In this document: positions 1-6,729 of the stretch, piece by piece | Numbering within the stretch: the stretch's first letter is position 1 | Layout: each line of letters starts with the position of its first letter | Assembly: GCA_035544315.1 (NCBI GenBank) | Contig: DATKGB010000107.1 | Location: 1 to 12,206, forward strand | Origin: JALYSX01 sp035544315 | GTDB taxonomy: Bacteria > Vulcanimicrobiota > Vulcanimicrobiia > Vulcanimicrobiales > Vulcanimicrobiaceae | Reading direction: 5' to 3' | Length of the DNA: 12,206 nt | Position numbers and translations under genes: made by a program | Notes under the pieces: generated by a model | What the model was told of the DNA's origin: nothing | Seen by the model: the letters and a program-made list of their open reading frames with translations, nothing else | Databases searched by the model: none

Positions 1-193
1 CGTACATGCAGAATCGCTGCGCTACGTGATCGGCGGTCACCTCGGTGACATTCCGCTGCTCGGTCCAGTGACCAGCGAGGCGTTCAACGCCCTGGCTTGG
101 TTGGTCGCCGCCCAAATGATCGCCCTGAGCGTCGGGCGCGCCCGTTATGTCGAAAGCGACGCTCCGCGCGGCTTGACCAAATCGATGGTTTGA
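1..193 (+). CDS. SIS-domain protein, C-terminal fragment (GlmS-like isomerase/aminotransferase family)
   Basis: Reading frame 2 is open from the window edge to TGA at 191-193 and gives about 63 residues, so the gene is cut at its 5' end. The fragment contains GPVTSEAFNALAW followed by a helix and then DAPRGLTKSMV at the C-terminus. This matches the end of SIS (sugar isomerase) domains of the GlmS/AgaS/FrlB type, where a helix is followed by a D-x-PR-x-L-x-KS-V tail (GlmS ends in a PRNLAKSVTVE-like sequence). Such proteins isomerise, aminate or deglycate phosphosugars in the cytosol. Whether this one also has an N-terminal glutamine amidotransferase domain cannot be seen, so the exact reaction is not assignable. 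A strong terminator lies 45 bp after the stop, so it is the last gene of its unit. Family call fairly sure; specific function unknown. Confidence 0.7.
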   Translation, partial: VHAESLRYVIGGHLGDIPLLGPVTSEAFNALAWLVAAQMIALSVGRARYVESDAPRGLTKSMV

Positions 194-237
194 CCCAGCA
201 GGAACCTAGCCCTCGAATGCGACATTGATCGTTACAA

Positions 238-277
238 GCGAACGAGCGGGTCCCCCGCCGGTCGCTTTTCTTTTTCT
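238..277 (+). terminator. Intrinsic terminator after the SIS-domain gene
   Basis: Inverted repeat with a GCGGG/CCCGC core (246-250 with 254-258, TCC loop), extended outward by CG/CG and GCGA/TCGC pairs around one bulged A and one A-G mismatch, followed directly by TTTTCTTTTTCT. This is a rho-independent terminator on the plus strand and separates the SIS gene from the receptor. The remaining gap up to 348 holds only the receptor leader; I could not pick a convincing sigma-70 promoter in it. Confidence 0.8.
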
Positions 278-348
278 CAGGTAGCGACCAAGGGATGCAG
301 AAGAGCACCTGGGACGCGACCTAAGCCATAAATGGAGGCTCGCTTTTC

Positions 349-3177
349 ATGAATCTCCTACCACGATTTCGGCGTCTGATCGGCCTCGCGCTAGTCATTG
401 CCGTCGCGTGCGCGGCGTTTGGGTTGTCGGTTCCGGCTCGCGCCGGCACGACCGGCAATATCACCGGAACGATCACCGATGCAGATACCGGCGCGCCGGT
501 GGTCAACGCGGCTGTGGCGGCGTCCTCGCCCAGCGGCGCGCGTGCGACCACGACCGACCAGAAGGGCTTCTATGTCCTTCAGGCGCTCAATCCGGACAAC
601 TATACCGTCTCGGTCCAGGCCGACGCGTACGGTCCGGCGGCGGTCGCCGGCATCGTCGTCCAACAGGACCTGACGCTCGTTCAGGATTTCAAGCTTAATA
701 AAGCGTTGAAAACCATTGCGAGCGTTAAGTCGCGCAGCGGCGGCACCTTAGTGAAGCCCAACGTGACGAGCGATGCCTACACCGTGTCGGGCGCTCAGCT
801 CAACGCGATTTCGGGCGGAAACAACCTTCACAAAACGTTGTATCAGTACATCGCGACGATTCCGGGCATCACCGGAAGCGGCTTCCCGGCCCAACCGCGC
901 GTTCACGGCGGTTCGGCGGCCGACATCTCGTATGAGTTCGACGGCATCCCGATCAACGATCCGGTCAGCGGGTTGTTTACGACGAATCTTTCGAACGTCG
1001 GCATCGGCAACGTCGAAGTGTTCACCGGAGGCCTCGATGCCAGTCAGGCCGGCAGCGGCTTGGGTATAGTCAACACGGTCGTCAAGACTGGCACGTATCC
1101 GGGCTTCGGCGACTTCTCGTACGGCTCGACACCGCGATACCGCAATCTCTACGAAACCTTGGAATACGGCGGCGCAACGCAAAATGGCCGCTTCAACTGG
1201 TTTTTTTCGGCCGATAACACCAACGCCCTTAACCAGTTTGTATCCGGCCAAACCTATCCCGGCTTTCTCATTCAACAAGCAAACGGCCCGGGCGTCGTCA
1301 AAACGACCGACCTGACCGGAAACTTTCACTTCAAACCGACGAGCAAGGACGACATTCAGCTCTTGATTCAAAACGGTTTGGGTGAGTTTAACTGGGGTTA
1401 CCTGATGCAACGCGCACCGGGCGAGCCCGTTCCGCTCACGGCAGTGCCGTGCCCTGGCTATGTCGCGTCGACGACGACGTACAGCGGTGGAGTCGGTGGA
1501 ACCGCGCCCAACGGCGCGACCTGTCCACTCGGGTTCTACTTCGGGACTGCCGCCACGCAACAGGCTGGCGGGAACTATTGGCATCACTATTCGGGCATCG
1601 GTAAGGTTCAGTGGAATCACATCATTAACGACCACTCGTTCGTTACGATGAAATTGACCGAGAACTTCAACCAGTACATCTTTGACCAACCGGTCGTCGA
1701 CGCGAACCTTCCGCAGTTCGAAAACCCGGGAACCGCCTACGGCGCCCTTTTCCGTGCTGGCTGTCCCCTCTATCCGTATGCCGCCGGGACTCCGATTATG
1801 GTCAGCACCAAGGGCGTAGCTTGCGACCTCGAATCGACGTACTTCAGCACCGGCTTCTGGGAAGAACGCAAGTCGCATATCTACCAGGCAACTGTGGATT
1901 ATTCGAACATCGTCGGTGAGAACACGTCGTTTAAGGTCGGGTTCGGACAAGAGTACGTACCCGATGCGACGCAAAATGTGTTCTACACGCAGTTCTTTAA
2001 TGCCGACGGAACGTGGCCGGCGATCAACTATCTCTCGGGCTATCCACTCCATATCCCCTATATCTACGCGCAGGCAGATCTCAAGCGCGGCAAGCTCTTG
2101 CTATCCCCCGGCATCCGCTATCAACGTGAATACTACGATATCCCGGGTGGTAACCCAATCTCAAGCGGGCTATGGACTCCCACGTTTGCGTTCAACTACG
2201 CGTTCAACGCGAATCAGGTGATTCGCGGCTCGTACACCGATTCCAGCTCGTTCCCGACGTCGTACGTCATATACCGTAATGTGCCGCGTGGTGCGCTCAA
2301 CGGAACTGCAGCTACGACACCGTATTGCGGGCCGACAAACAACGGGAACGGTTGCGGATTCTCGCCCAACGCGACGATCCACCATTCGTTAGATCTCCAG
2401 TACGAGCGCCAGATCGACGCCAACACGTCGATCAAAGTCGGCCCGTATTACGATACCGCGACCAACATCTACGAAAACTACACGCCGTACACATGCTCGT
2501 CTACGAATCCCCCAAATTGCGTCGCCTCGGGACCGCAAGTTCCCTACTCCGGCGGCATTCGTAAGGGTTTCGGGATCGAGCTCGGTGTCAATCATCTCGA
2601 CAACCGCACATCCGGTATATCGTGGTGGATCGCCGGCACCTACGACAATTTCTGGACCAACACGACTTCGTCGTTGCTTACGCCTTACGGCACAACTCCC
2701 ATTCCGCCGTTGGCCGTGGCTCGTGGGAACCTGCTGCGCTCGTCGCTGGATCCATTCCTTAGCGGAACGCTGACGTTGGATATCCATCACGGCGACCTGA
2801 GCTTGTTCCCGCTGTTGTACCTCCAGGGCCCGTCGATTTTCTACACGGGTCCCAGCCCAAACACGAAAACCGGAGCGATCGCCTATGTAACGAACCAGAC
2901 GACCGGTTACGGGATCCTCAACCTCACAGCCGAGATGCGGACCGGACGCAATCGCGATCTGATCTTCGGTATTGCAGGGACCAACGTCCTCAACAACAAC
3001 CGGCCAACCCTGCCGTGTACGCCCAGTAACAACAGACAACCGCTCGGCCTAGGCTGTAGCCCCTACTTTCCAGTCGACGGCACCAACGAGGCCGGCGTTA
3101 CTGGGTCTGGTTTCCAATACGCCAATACCAACCAATCGTCGCCGCTGTTCATGTTCTTCATCACCAAGAAGTTCTAA
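349..3177 (+). CDS. TonB-dependent outer-membrane receptor with N-terminal carboxypeptidase-regulatory-like domain
   Basis: A 942-residue outer-membrane protein that would import a substrate using energy from TonB-ExbBD. The ATG at 349 is preceded by GGAGG at 334-338 with 10-nt spacing. Residues 1-32 are a signal peptide: basic start, hydrophobic core, then VPARA before the likely cleavage site. Residues about 36-116 form a carboxypeptidase-regulatory-like beta-sandwich (GNITGTITDADTGAPV, then GFYVLQALNPDNYTV). A plug domain follows at about 130-250, with RVHGG, YEFDGIPIND and VEVFTGGLDA. The remainder is rich in alternating aromatic strands and ends in FITKKF; a terminal Phe is the usual outer-membrane insertion signal. 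I see no clear TonB box. Ten of the mature cysteines fall in five close pairs, probably in extracellular loops. The ligand is unknown. Terminators at 238-277 and 3204-3235 suggest it is transcribed alone. Confidence 0.93.
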   Translation: MNLLPRFRRLIGLALVIAVACAAFGLSVPARAGTTGNITGTITDADTGAPVVNAAVAASSPSGARATTTDQKGFYVLQALNPDNYTVSVQADAYGPAAVAGIVVQQDLTLVQDFKLNKALKTIASVKSRSGGTLVKPNVTSDAYTVSGAQLNAISGGNNLHKTLYQYIATIPGITGSGFPAQPRVHGGSAADISYEFDGIPINDPVSGLFTTNLSNVGIGNVEVFTGGLDASQAGSGLGIVNTVVKTGTYPGFGDFSYGSTPRYRNLYETLEYGGATQNGRFNWFFSADNTNALNQFVSGQTYPGFLIQQANGPGVVKTTDLTGNFHFKPTSKDDIQLLIQNGLGEFNWGYLMQRAPGEPVPLTAVPCPGYVASTTTYSGGVGGTAPNGATCPLGFYFGTAATQQAGGNYWHHYSGIGKVQWNHIINDHSFVTMKLTENFNQYIFDQPVVDANLPQFENPGTAYGALFRAGCPLYPYAAGTPIMVSTKGVACDLESTYFSTGFWEERKSHIYQATVDYSNIVGENTSFKVGFGQEYVPDATQNVFYTQFFNADGTWPAINYLSGYPLHIPYIYAQADLKRGKLLLSPGIRYQREYYDIPGGNPISSGLWTPTFAFNYAFNANQVIRGSYTDSSSFPTSYVIYRNVPRGALNGTAATTPYCGPTNNGNGCGFSPNATIHHSLDLQYERQIDANTSIKVGPYYDTATNIYENYTPYTCSSTNPPNCVASGPQVPYSGGIRKGFGIELGVNHLDNRTSGISWWIAGTYDNFWTNTTSSLLTPYGTTPIPPLAVARGNLLRSSLDPFLSGTLTLDIHHGDLSLFPLLYLQGPSIFYTGPSPNTKTGAIAYVTNQTTGYGILNLTAEMRTGRNRDLIFGIAGTNVLNNNRPTLPCTPSNNRQPLGLGCSPYFPVDGTNEAGVTGSGFQYANTNQSSPLFMFFITKKF

Positions 3178-3203
3178 GAGCCGCGTAGATTACGACAACC
3201 TGG

Positions 3204-3235
3204 GGCGGTGCAGCAATGCATCGCCTCTTTTTTCT
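3204..3235 (+). terminator. Intrinsic terminator after the TonB-dependent receptor
   Basis: A 9-bp stem GGCGGTGCA (3204-3212) pairs with TGCATCGCC (3217-3225), with one G-T wobble, around a GCAA tetraloop. It is followed by TCTTTTTTCTC. It begins 26 bp after the receptor stop codon and is among the clearest regulatory signals in the window. The possible GTG start at 3208 for the next gene falls inside this stem, which argues against that start. Confidence 0.92.
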
Positions 3236-3240
3236 CGAAT

Positions 3241-3245
3241 GAGGG
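3241..3245 (+). promoter_or_regulatory. Ribosome binding site that decides the start at 3250
   Basis: GAGGG lies 4 nt before ATG 3250. The longer reading from GTG 3208 has no comparable site and starts inside a terminator stem, and only the ATG start puts a signal peptide at the N-terminus. Confidence 0.7.
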
Positions 3246-3249
3246 ATGC

Positions 3250-4821
3250 ATGATTCGCACCGCGTTCGCCTTGGCCGCTCTCCTGGTCGCGCAAGCCGGA
3301 ACGCCCGGCGTTCCGTACCCCGAGCCGGTGCCGTCGCCCACGCCCGACGTGCCCGTCTATGTGGGCAACGTCGCCACCCATTTCAACGTCGAAAGCCGCC
3401 CGTTGGGCATCGATCCCGACGGCCGCGCGACCTGGCTGCTGATCGCACATTTTTACGACGGCCAAAATAAGCCCACGACGATCTTGGCCAACAGCGATCT
3501 CGATTGGGTCGCCGACCGAGGCCACGTTCAGTGGCAATCGCGCATGCGTTTCGGCTCCCCGGCGGCGATCGTCACAACCGATCGCGACGGCATCATCAAC
3601 GCGAAAATCACCGCGAACATGCCGCACTTCGGCAGCGTCCGCATCAGCACGAACACGCAAACGTGGAAGACCCCACGCGCCGTCGCGCAAGCGCTCGGGC
3701 CATATATGGTACAAGTCGGATGGTTCCCACGCGCGATCGCCCCGGTGCGCGTGCAACGCGTCGACCTTGTCACGCATCGCACGGTAACGGTCCTACTCGC
3801 GGGCGGTTCGACCTATCGCGATACGACCGCCCAACCGTCGCATCGTTATCGCTATACGGTTACGCCCGATCCGTTCTGCTTCCAAAAAGAGCTCGTCAAG
3901 GCAAAACCCGGCACGACCGGCCGCAATAGGACGCGGCCATGCCATCCTGATCTTTTCGAAACGGTCGGTACGCCGCCAGCGCTTCGTGCGACCGACATCT
4001 CGATGGCTTCCGGTAAGGGAATGTGGCTGTACTGGTCGCTCAATCCCACCGACGACAACTACTACGCCAAACTCGATCCCGCCAAAATCGCCGACCAAGC
4101 CGCCCGCGCCGGCCTGCACTACGTTGAGGTGCGCACGGCCTACGGGGCGCACTGGCAAGTTCCGCCCGCCGCCAAGCCGACGATCGACGCAATTATCGAC
4201 GATCTCGCGGCGCGCGGCATTCTGACGATGGCCTGGAGCGTTCCGCGCGAAGCGACCTTCGAAGATATCTCGGCAAGCGCACGAAGCGCGCAGTACCGGA
4301 CCGCCAAAGGCACGTCGGTTCATGGCATTGCCGTCGACCTGGAGCGTGGTGACGAATTCTTGGGCGCCGACCCTTTGGGCTTGCCGGCGCTGTGGATATA
4401 CGAAAAGTATCTGCGCGAAGCGCTCGGCCCGAACTCGCTGATCGTCGCTACGGTTGAAGATCCGTCGTTCGAACATCTGGACGAATCGAAGTATCCGTTC
4501 CGCGAGATCGCGCGCTACGCGGACGTCCTGCAGCCGATGGCGTATTGGCGCATGATGCGCCGCACCCCGACCACGCCGGAGATGGTCACCCAGTTGATGC
4601 AGAAATCGGTCACGATGCTGCTGGCCGTGTCCGGACGCACGCTTCCGGTTTCGATCGGCGGCCAAACCGGCGCTGAAGGACGCTTGGGATATCCACCCGG
4701 CGACGAGATCGTCGCCAGCCTCAACGGCGCAAAAGCCGCCGGTGCAATCGGCGTCTGTTACTTCGATTACGACGGAACCCAACCATACCAATGGGATGCC
4801 CTCGCATCATACCGCTGGTAA
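3250..4821 (+). CDS. Secreted protein with Ig/FN3-like domains and a C-terminal glycoside-hydrolase-like TIM barrel
   Basis: 523 residues from ATG 3250. Residues 1-16 are a signal peptide (MIRTAFALAALLVAQA), followed by a Pro-rich linker to about 34. Residues about 35-140 look like an invasin/Ig-like beta domain. Residues about 160-206 resemble fibronectin type III, with a PSHRYRYTVTP strand. A loop bounded by Cys210 and Cys231 may carry a disulfide. From about 255 the pattern suits a (beta/alpha)8 barrel of the glycoside-hydrolase type: GMWLYWS, LHYVEVRTAYG, ILTMAWSVP, GIAVDLERG (Asp363, Glu365), DVLQPMAYW, PVSIGGQTG and IGVCYFDYDGT at about 500-510. Strand-end acidic residues make an enzyme plausible, but I do not recognise the family and assign no substrate. 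It probably acts in the periplasm or outside the cell. The domain reading comes from pattern inspection only. It stands between two transcription units and could be monocistronic. Confidence 0.72.
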   Translation: MIRTAFALAALLVAQAGTPGVPYPEPVPSPTPDVPVYVGNVATHFNVESRPLGIDPDGRATWLLIAHFYDGQNKPTTILANSDLDWVADRGHVQWQSRMRFGSPAAIVTTDRDGIINAKITANMPHFGSVRISTNTQTWKTPRAVAQALGPYMVQVGWFPRAIAPVRVQRVDLVTHRTVTVLLAGGSTYRDTTAQPSHRYRYTVTPDPFCFQKELVKAKPGTTGRNRTRPCHPDLFETVGTPPALRATDISMASGKGMWLYWSLNPTDDNYYAKLDPAKIADQAARAGLHYVEVRTAYGAHWQVPPAAKPTIDAIIDDLAARGILTMAWSVPREATFEDISASARSAQYRTAKGTSVHGIAVDLERGDEFLGADPLGLPALWIYEKYLREALGPNSLIVATVEDPSFEHLDESKYPFREIARYADVLQPMAYWRMMRRTPTTPEMVTQLMQKSVTMLLAVSGRTLPVSIGGQTGAEGRLGYPPGDEIVASLNGAKAAGAIGVCYFDYDGTQPYQWDALASYRW

Positions 4822-4826
4822 GCGCC

Positions 4827-4905
4827 GTGTCATGGCCTCGCTAGTGTCATGGTGAGCGTAGGCGCCCCTCGACTGCGCTCGGGACAGGCTCCGCGCCGTA
4901 GTCGA
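4827..4905. repeat. Intergenic repeat element with direct and inverted repeats
   Basis: The 113-bp gap 4822-4934 is mostly occupied by a structured element. GTGTCATGG occurs twice, at 4827-4835 and 4844-4852 (17-bp period). Downstream, TCGACTGCG (4869-4877) can pair with CGTAGTCGA (4897-4905), with one wobble, around a 19-nt loop containing CGGGACAGGCTCC. Read on the minus strand it encodes VPSAVEG. I recall very similar GACTGCGCTCGGGACAGGCT-type sequences as dispersed intergenic repeats in many environmental genomes; that is memory, not a search. No mobility gene is attached. No clear promoter or strong ribosome binding site for the gene at 4935 was visible. Confidence 0.5.
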
Positions 4906-4934
4906 ACCAGCGGCGAAGCGTTTGATATCGCCCG

Positions 4935-5888
4935 ATGATTAATTTCATTTTGCGGCGATTACTTTGGGCGATACCGACGTTGATCGGTGTCGGTGTCGTC
5001 GCGTTTGTCATCATCCATATCGCGCCGGGCGGACCGGCGCTGGCGTTGGCCGGTGAGAATGCGACGCCCGCGCGGGTCGCGCAGATCACCCACCAACTCG
5101 GTTTAGATCGGCCGCTGCAGGTACAGTTGTACGTGTGGTTTGTCGGATTGCTCCATGGCGATCTCGGCTATTCGTACCAACGTCAGGAATCGGTTCGCTC
5201 CTTGATCGCCCAGCGATTGCCGCAAACGCTGCTGCTGATGGGCGGCGCGCTGCTCGTCTCGATCCTGATCGCCATTCCGCTGGGCGTCTATCAAGCGGCG
5301 CGGCGCAATACGACGTTCGATCGAATCGCGTCGCTGGGCGTGTTCGCGGCGTGGTCGATGCCGACGTTTTGGTTCGGAACGCTGCTGATCGCGATCTTTG
5401 CCGTCAGCCTGCGCTGGATGCCCGTCGGCGGCTTGCAAAGTATCGATACGCTGTCGTTCGATTGGCCCTCGCGCTTCGCGCACTTGGTGCTGCCGGCTGC
5501 GACGCTGGCGATCGTTTCGGTTGCCGGCTGGAGCCGCTACGTGCGCGGATCGATGATCGAGCAACTCCGCGAAGACTACGCTCGAACCGCGACTTCCAAG
5601 GGCCTAACGCCGCGAATCGTCTTGTTCAAACACGTCTTACGAAACGCGCTGATCCCGTTCATCACCGTGATGGGTAGTACGCTTCCGGCGTTGTTTGGCG
5701 GCGCGATCATTACCGAACAGATCTTCGCGTATCCCGGCATGGGGCAGTTGTTCTGGCAAGCCGCCACCGATCGCGACTTTGCTATCCTGCTCGGCATGAC
5801 GATGATCACGGGAACGCTCGTTATTTTGGGAAACCTCGTCGCCGACGTCCTGTACGGCGTCGTCGATCCGCGGGTGCGCTATGATTGA
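4935..5888 (+). CDS. ABC transporter permease, DppB/OppB family
   Basis: 317 residues, the usual size for the first inner-membrane permease of a peptide/nickel/oligosaccharide (Dpp/Opp-type) importer. The N-terminus FILRRLLWAIPTLIGVGVV is the characteristic first membrane segment, followed by HIAPGGPA. Further hydrophobic segments lie at about 97-119, 133-157, 183-200, 237-260 and 284-307, six in all. The cytoplasmic coupling loop that contacts the ATPase is at about 208-240 and contains DYARTATSKGL and HVLRNALIPF. The end VADVLYGVVDPRVRYD is typical of the family. The start ATG 4935 has only a weak upstream purine signal (GAAGCG). The stop overlaps the next gene by 8 bp, so the two permeases are translationally coupled. 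The family is certain; the substrate cannot be read from the permease. Confidence 0.93.
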   Translation: MINFILRRLLWAIPTLIGVGVVAFVIIHIAPGGPALALAGENATPARVAQITHQLGLDRPLQVQLYVWFVGLLHGDLGYSYQRQESVRSLIAQRLPQTLLLMGGALLVSILIAIPLGVYQAARRNTTFDRIASLGVFAAWSMPTFWFGTLLIAIFAVSLRWMPVGGLQSIDTLSFDWPSRFAHLVLPAATLAIVSVAGWSRYVRGSMIEQLREDYARTATSKGLTPRIVLFKHVLRNALIPFITVMGSTLPALFGGAIITEQIFAYPGMGQLFWQAATDRDFAILLGMTMITGTLVILGNLVADVLYGVVDPRVRYD

Positions 5889-6729
5889 CGAAACCGGGCC
5901 GAAACGCCGCCGGACGCAATTGACCGGCGTGGCCTGGTTCGGCGTCGTCTGGATCGCGTTAGCGGTTCTAGGATGCGCGCTAATCCCGCTGGCGTTCGGA
6001 TTGCGCTCGGATCTGCCCGACGTTGCCAATGCCTACGCCGGACCGACCTGGGCGCATTGGCTGGGCACCGACCGCTTGGGACGCGACGAACTCGCGCGTT
6101 TGCTCGTCGGCGGTCGCGTCACGCTGGCCGTCGGCGCGATCGCCGCGACCGTGGCAATGCTGATCGGCACGATCTACGGCGCGTTAGCCGGCTACTACGG
6201 CGGCGTGATGGACACGATCCTGATGCGTTTGGTCGACGTCTTCCTCTCGATCCCGACGCTGTTCTTGCTGCTGTTCTTGGCCGCACTGTTTCACGGAAAT
6301 CTGATCACGCTGATGATCGTCATCGGCGCGACCTCGTGGTTGGGCCCGGCGCGATTGGTTCGCGGCGAGGTGCTCACGCTCAAAGAGCGCCTATACGTTG
6401 AAGCCGCACGCGCGGTCGGCGCCGACGACGCCCGCATCATCTTCGGCCACGTCGTGCCCAACGCGTTCGGGACGATCGTGACGACCACCACGTTCATGGT
6501 CGCCACCGCCATGCTCGCCGAAACGGCACTCTCGTATCTCGGCATCGGCGTGCAGCCCCCGACGCCATCGTGGGGTAATCTGCTGACCACCGCGCAGAGC
6601 GATCTGTTCGCGGGCGCGTGGTGGCTGATTCTCCCGCCCGGACTGGCGATTCTCGTCACCGTCTGCGCGTTTAATTTCGTGGGCGACTGGTTACGCGACA
6701 GCCGCGACGCGGGAGTCGTGGGCTCGTGA
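5881..6729 (+). CDS. ABC transporter permease, DppC/OppC family
   Basis: 282 residues, the partner permease that forms the heterodimeric channel with the preceding DppB-like protein. Family hallmarks are in order: an N-terminal membrane segment at about 17-40, HWLGTDRLGRDELARLL at about 59-75, a stretch of hydrophobic segments from 81 to 150, the EAA coupling loop YVEAARAVGADDARIIFGH at about 172-190, then ETALSYLGIGVQPPTPSWGNLL at about 214-235 and a last membrane helix ending in FNFVGDWLRD. ATG 5881 lies within the end of the upstream gene (8-bp overlap), and the TGA at 6727-6729 overlaps the GTG start of the binding protein, so all three are read as one operon. No nucleotide-binding protein is encoded next to it. 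Confidence 0.94.
   Translation: MIDETGPKRRRTQLTGVAWFGVVWIALAVLGCALIPLAFGLRSDLPDVANAYAGPTWAHWLGTDRLGRDELARLLVGGRVTLAVGAIAATVAMLIGTIYGALAGYYGGVMDTILMRLVDVFLSIPTLFLLLFLAALFHGNLITLMIVIGATSWLGPARLVRGEVLTLKERLYVEAARAVGADDARIIFGHVVPNAFGTIVTTTTFMVATAMLAETALSYLGIGVQPPTPSWGNLLTTAQSDLFAGAWWLILPPGLAILVTVCAFNFVGDWLRDSRDAGVVGS

Noticed and set aside
748..2052. 434-codon open frame on the minus strand inside the TonB receptor gene
   Set aside because: It is antisense to a gene with a signal peptide, plug and barrel, is rich in Arg/Val as high-GC shadow frames usually are, and has no recognisable motif.
3208..3249. GTG start at 3208 giving 14 more residues to the TIM-barrel protein
   Set aside because: The codon lies within the stem of the receptor's terminator and would put a non-signal sequence ahead of the signal peptide at ATG 3250.
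3793..4791. 332-codon open frame on the minus strand under the TIM-barrel gene
   Set aside because: Its composition is that of a GC-rich antisense shadow, without any family motif; the plus-strand frame has a signal peptide and ribosome binding site.
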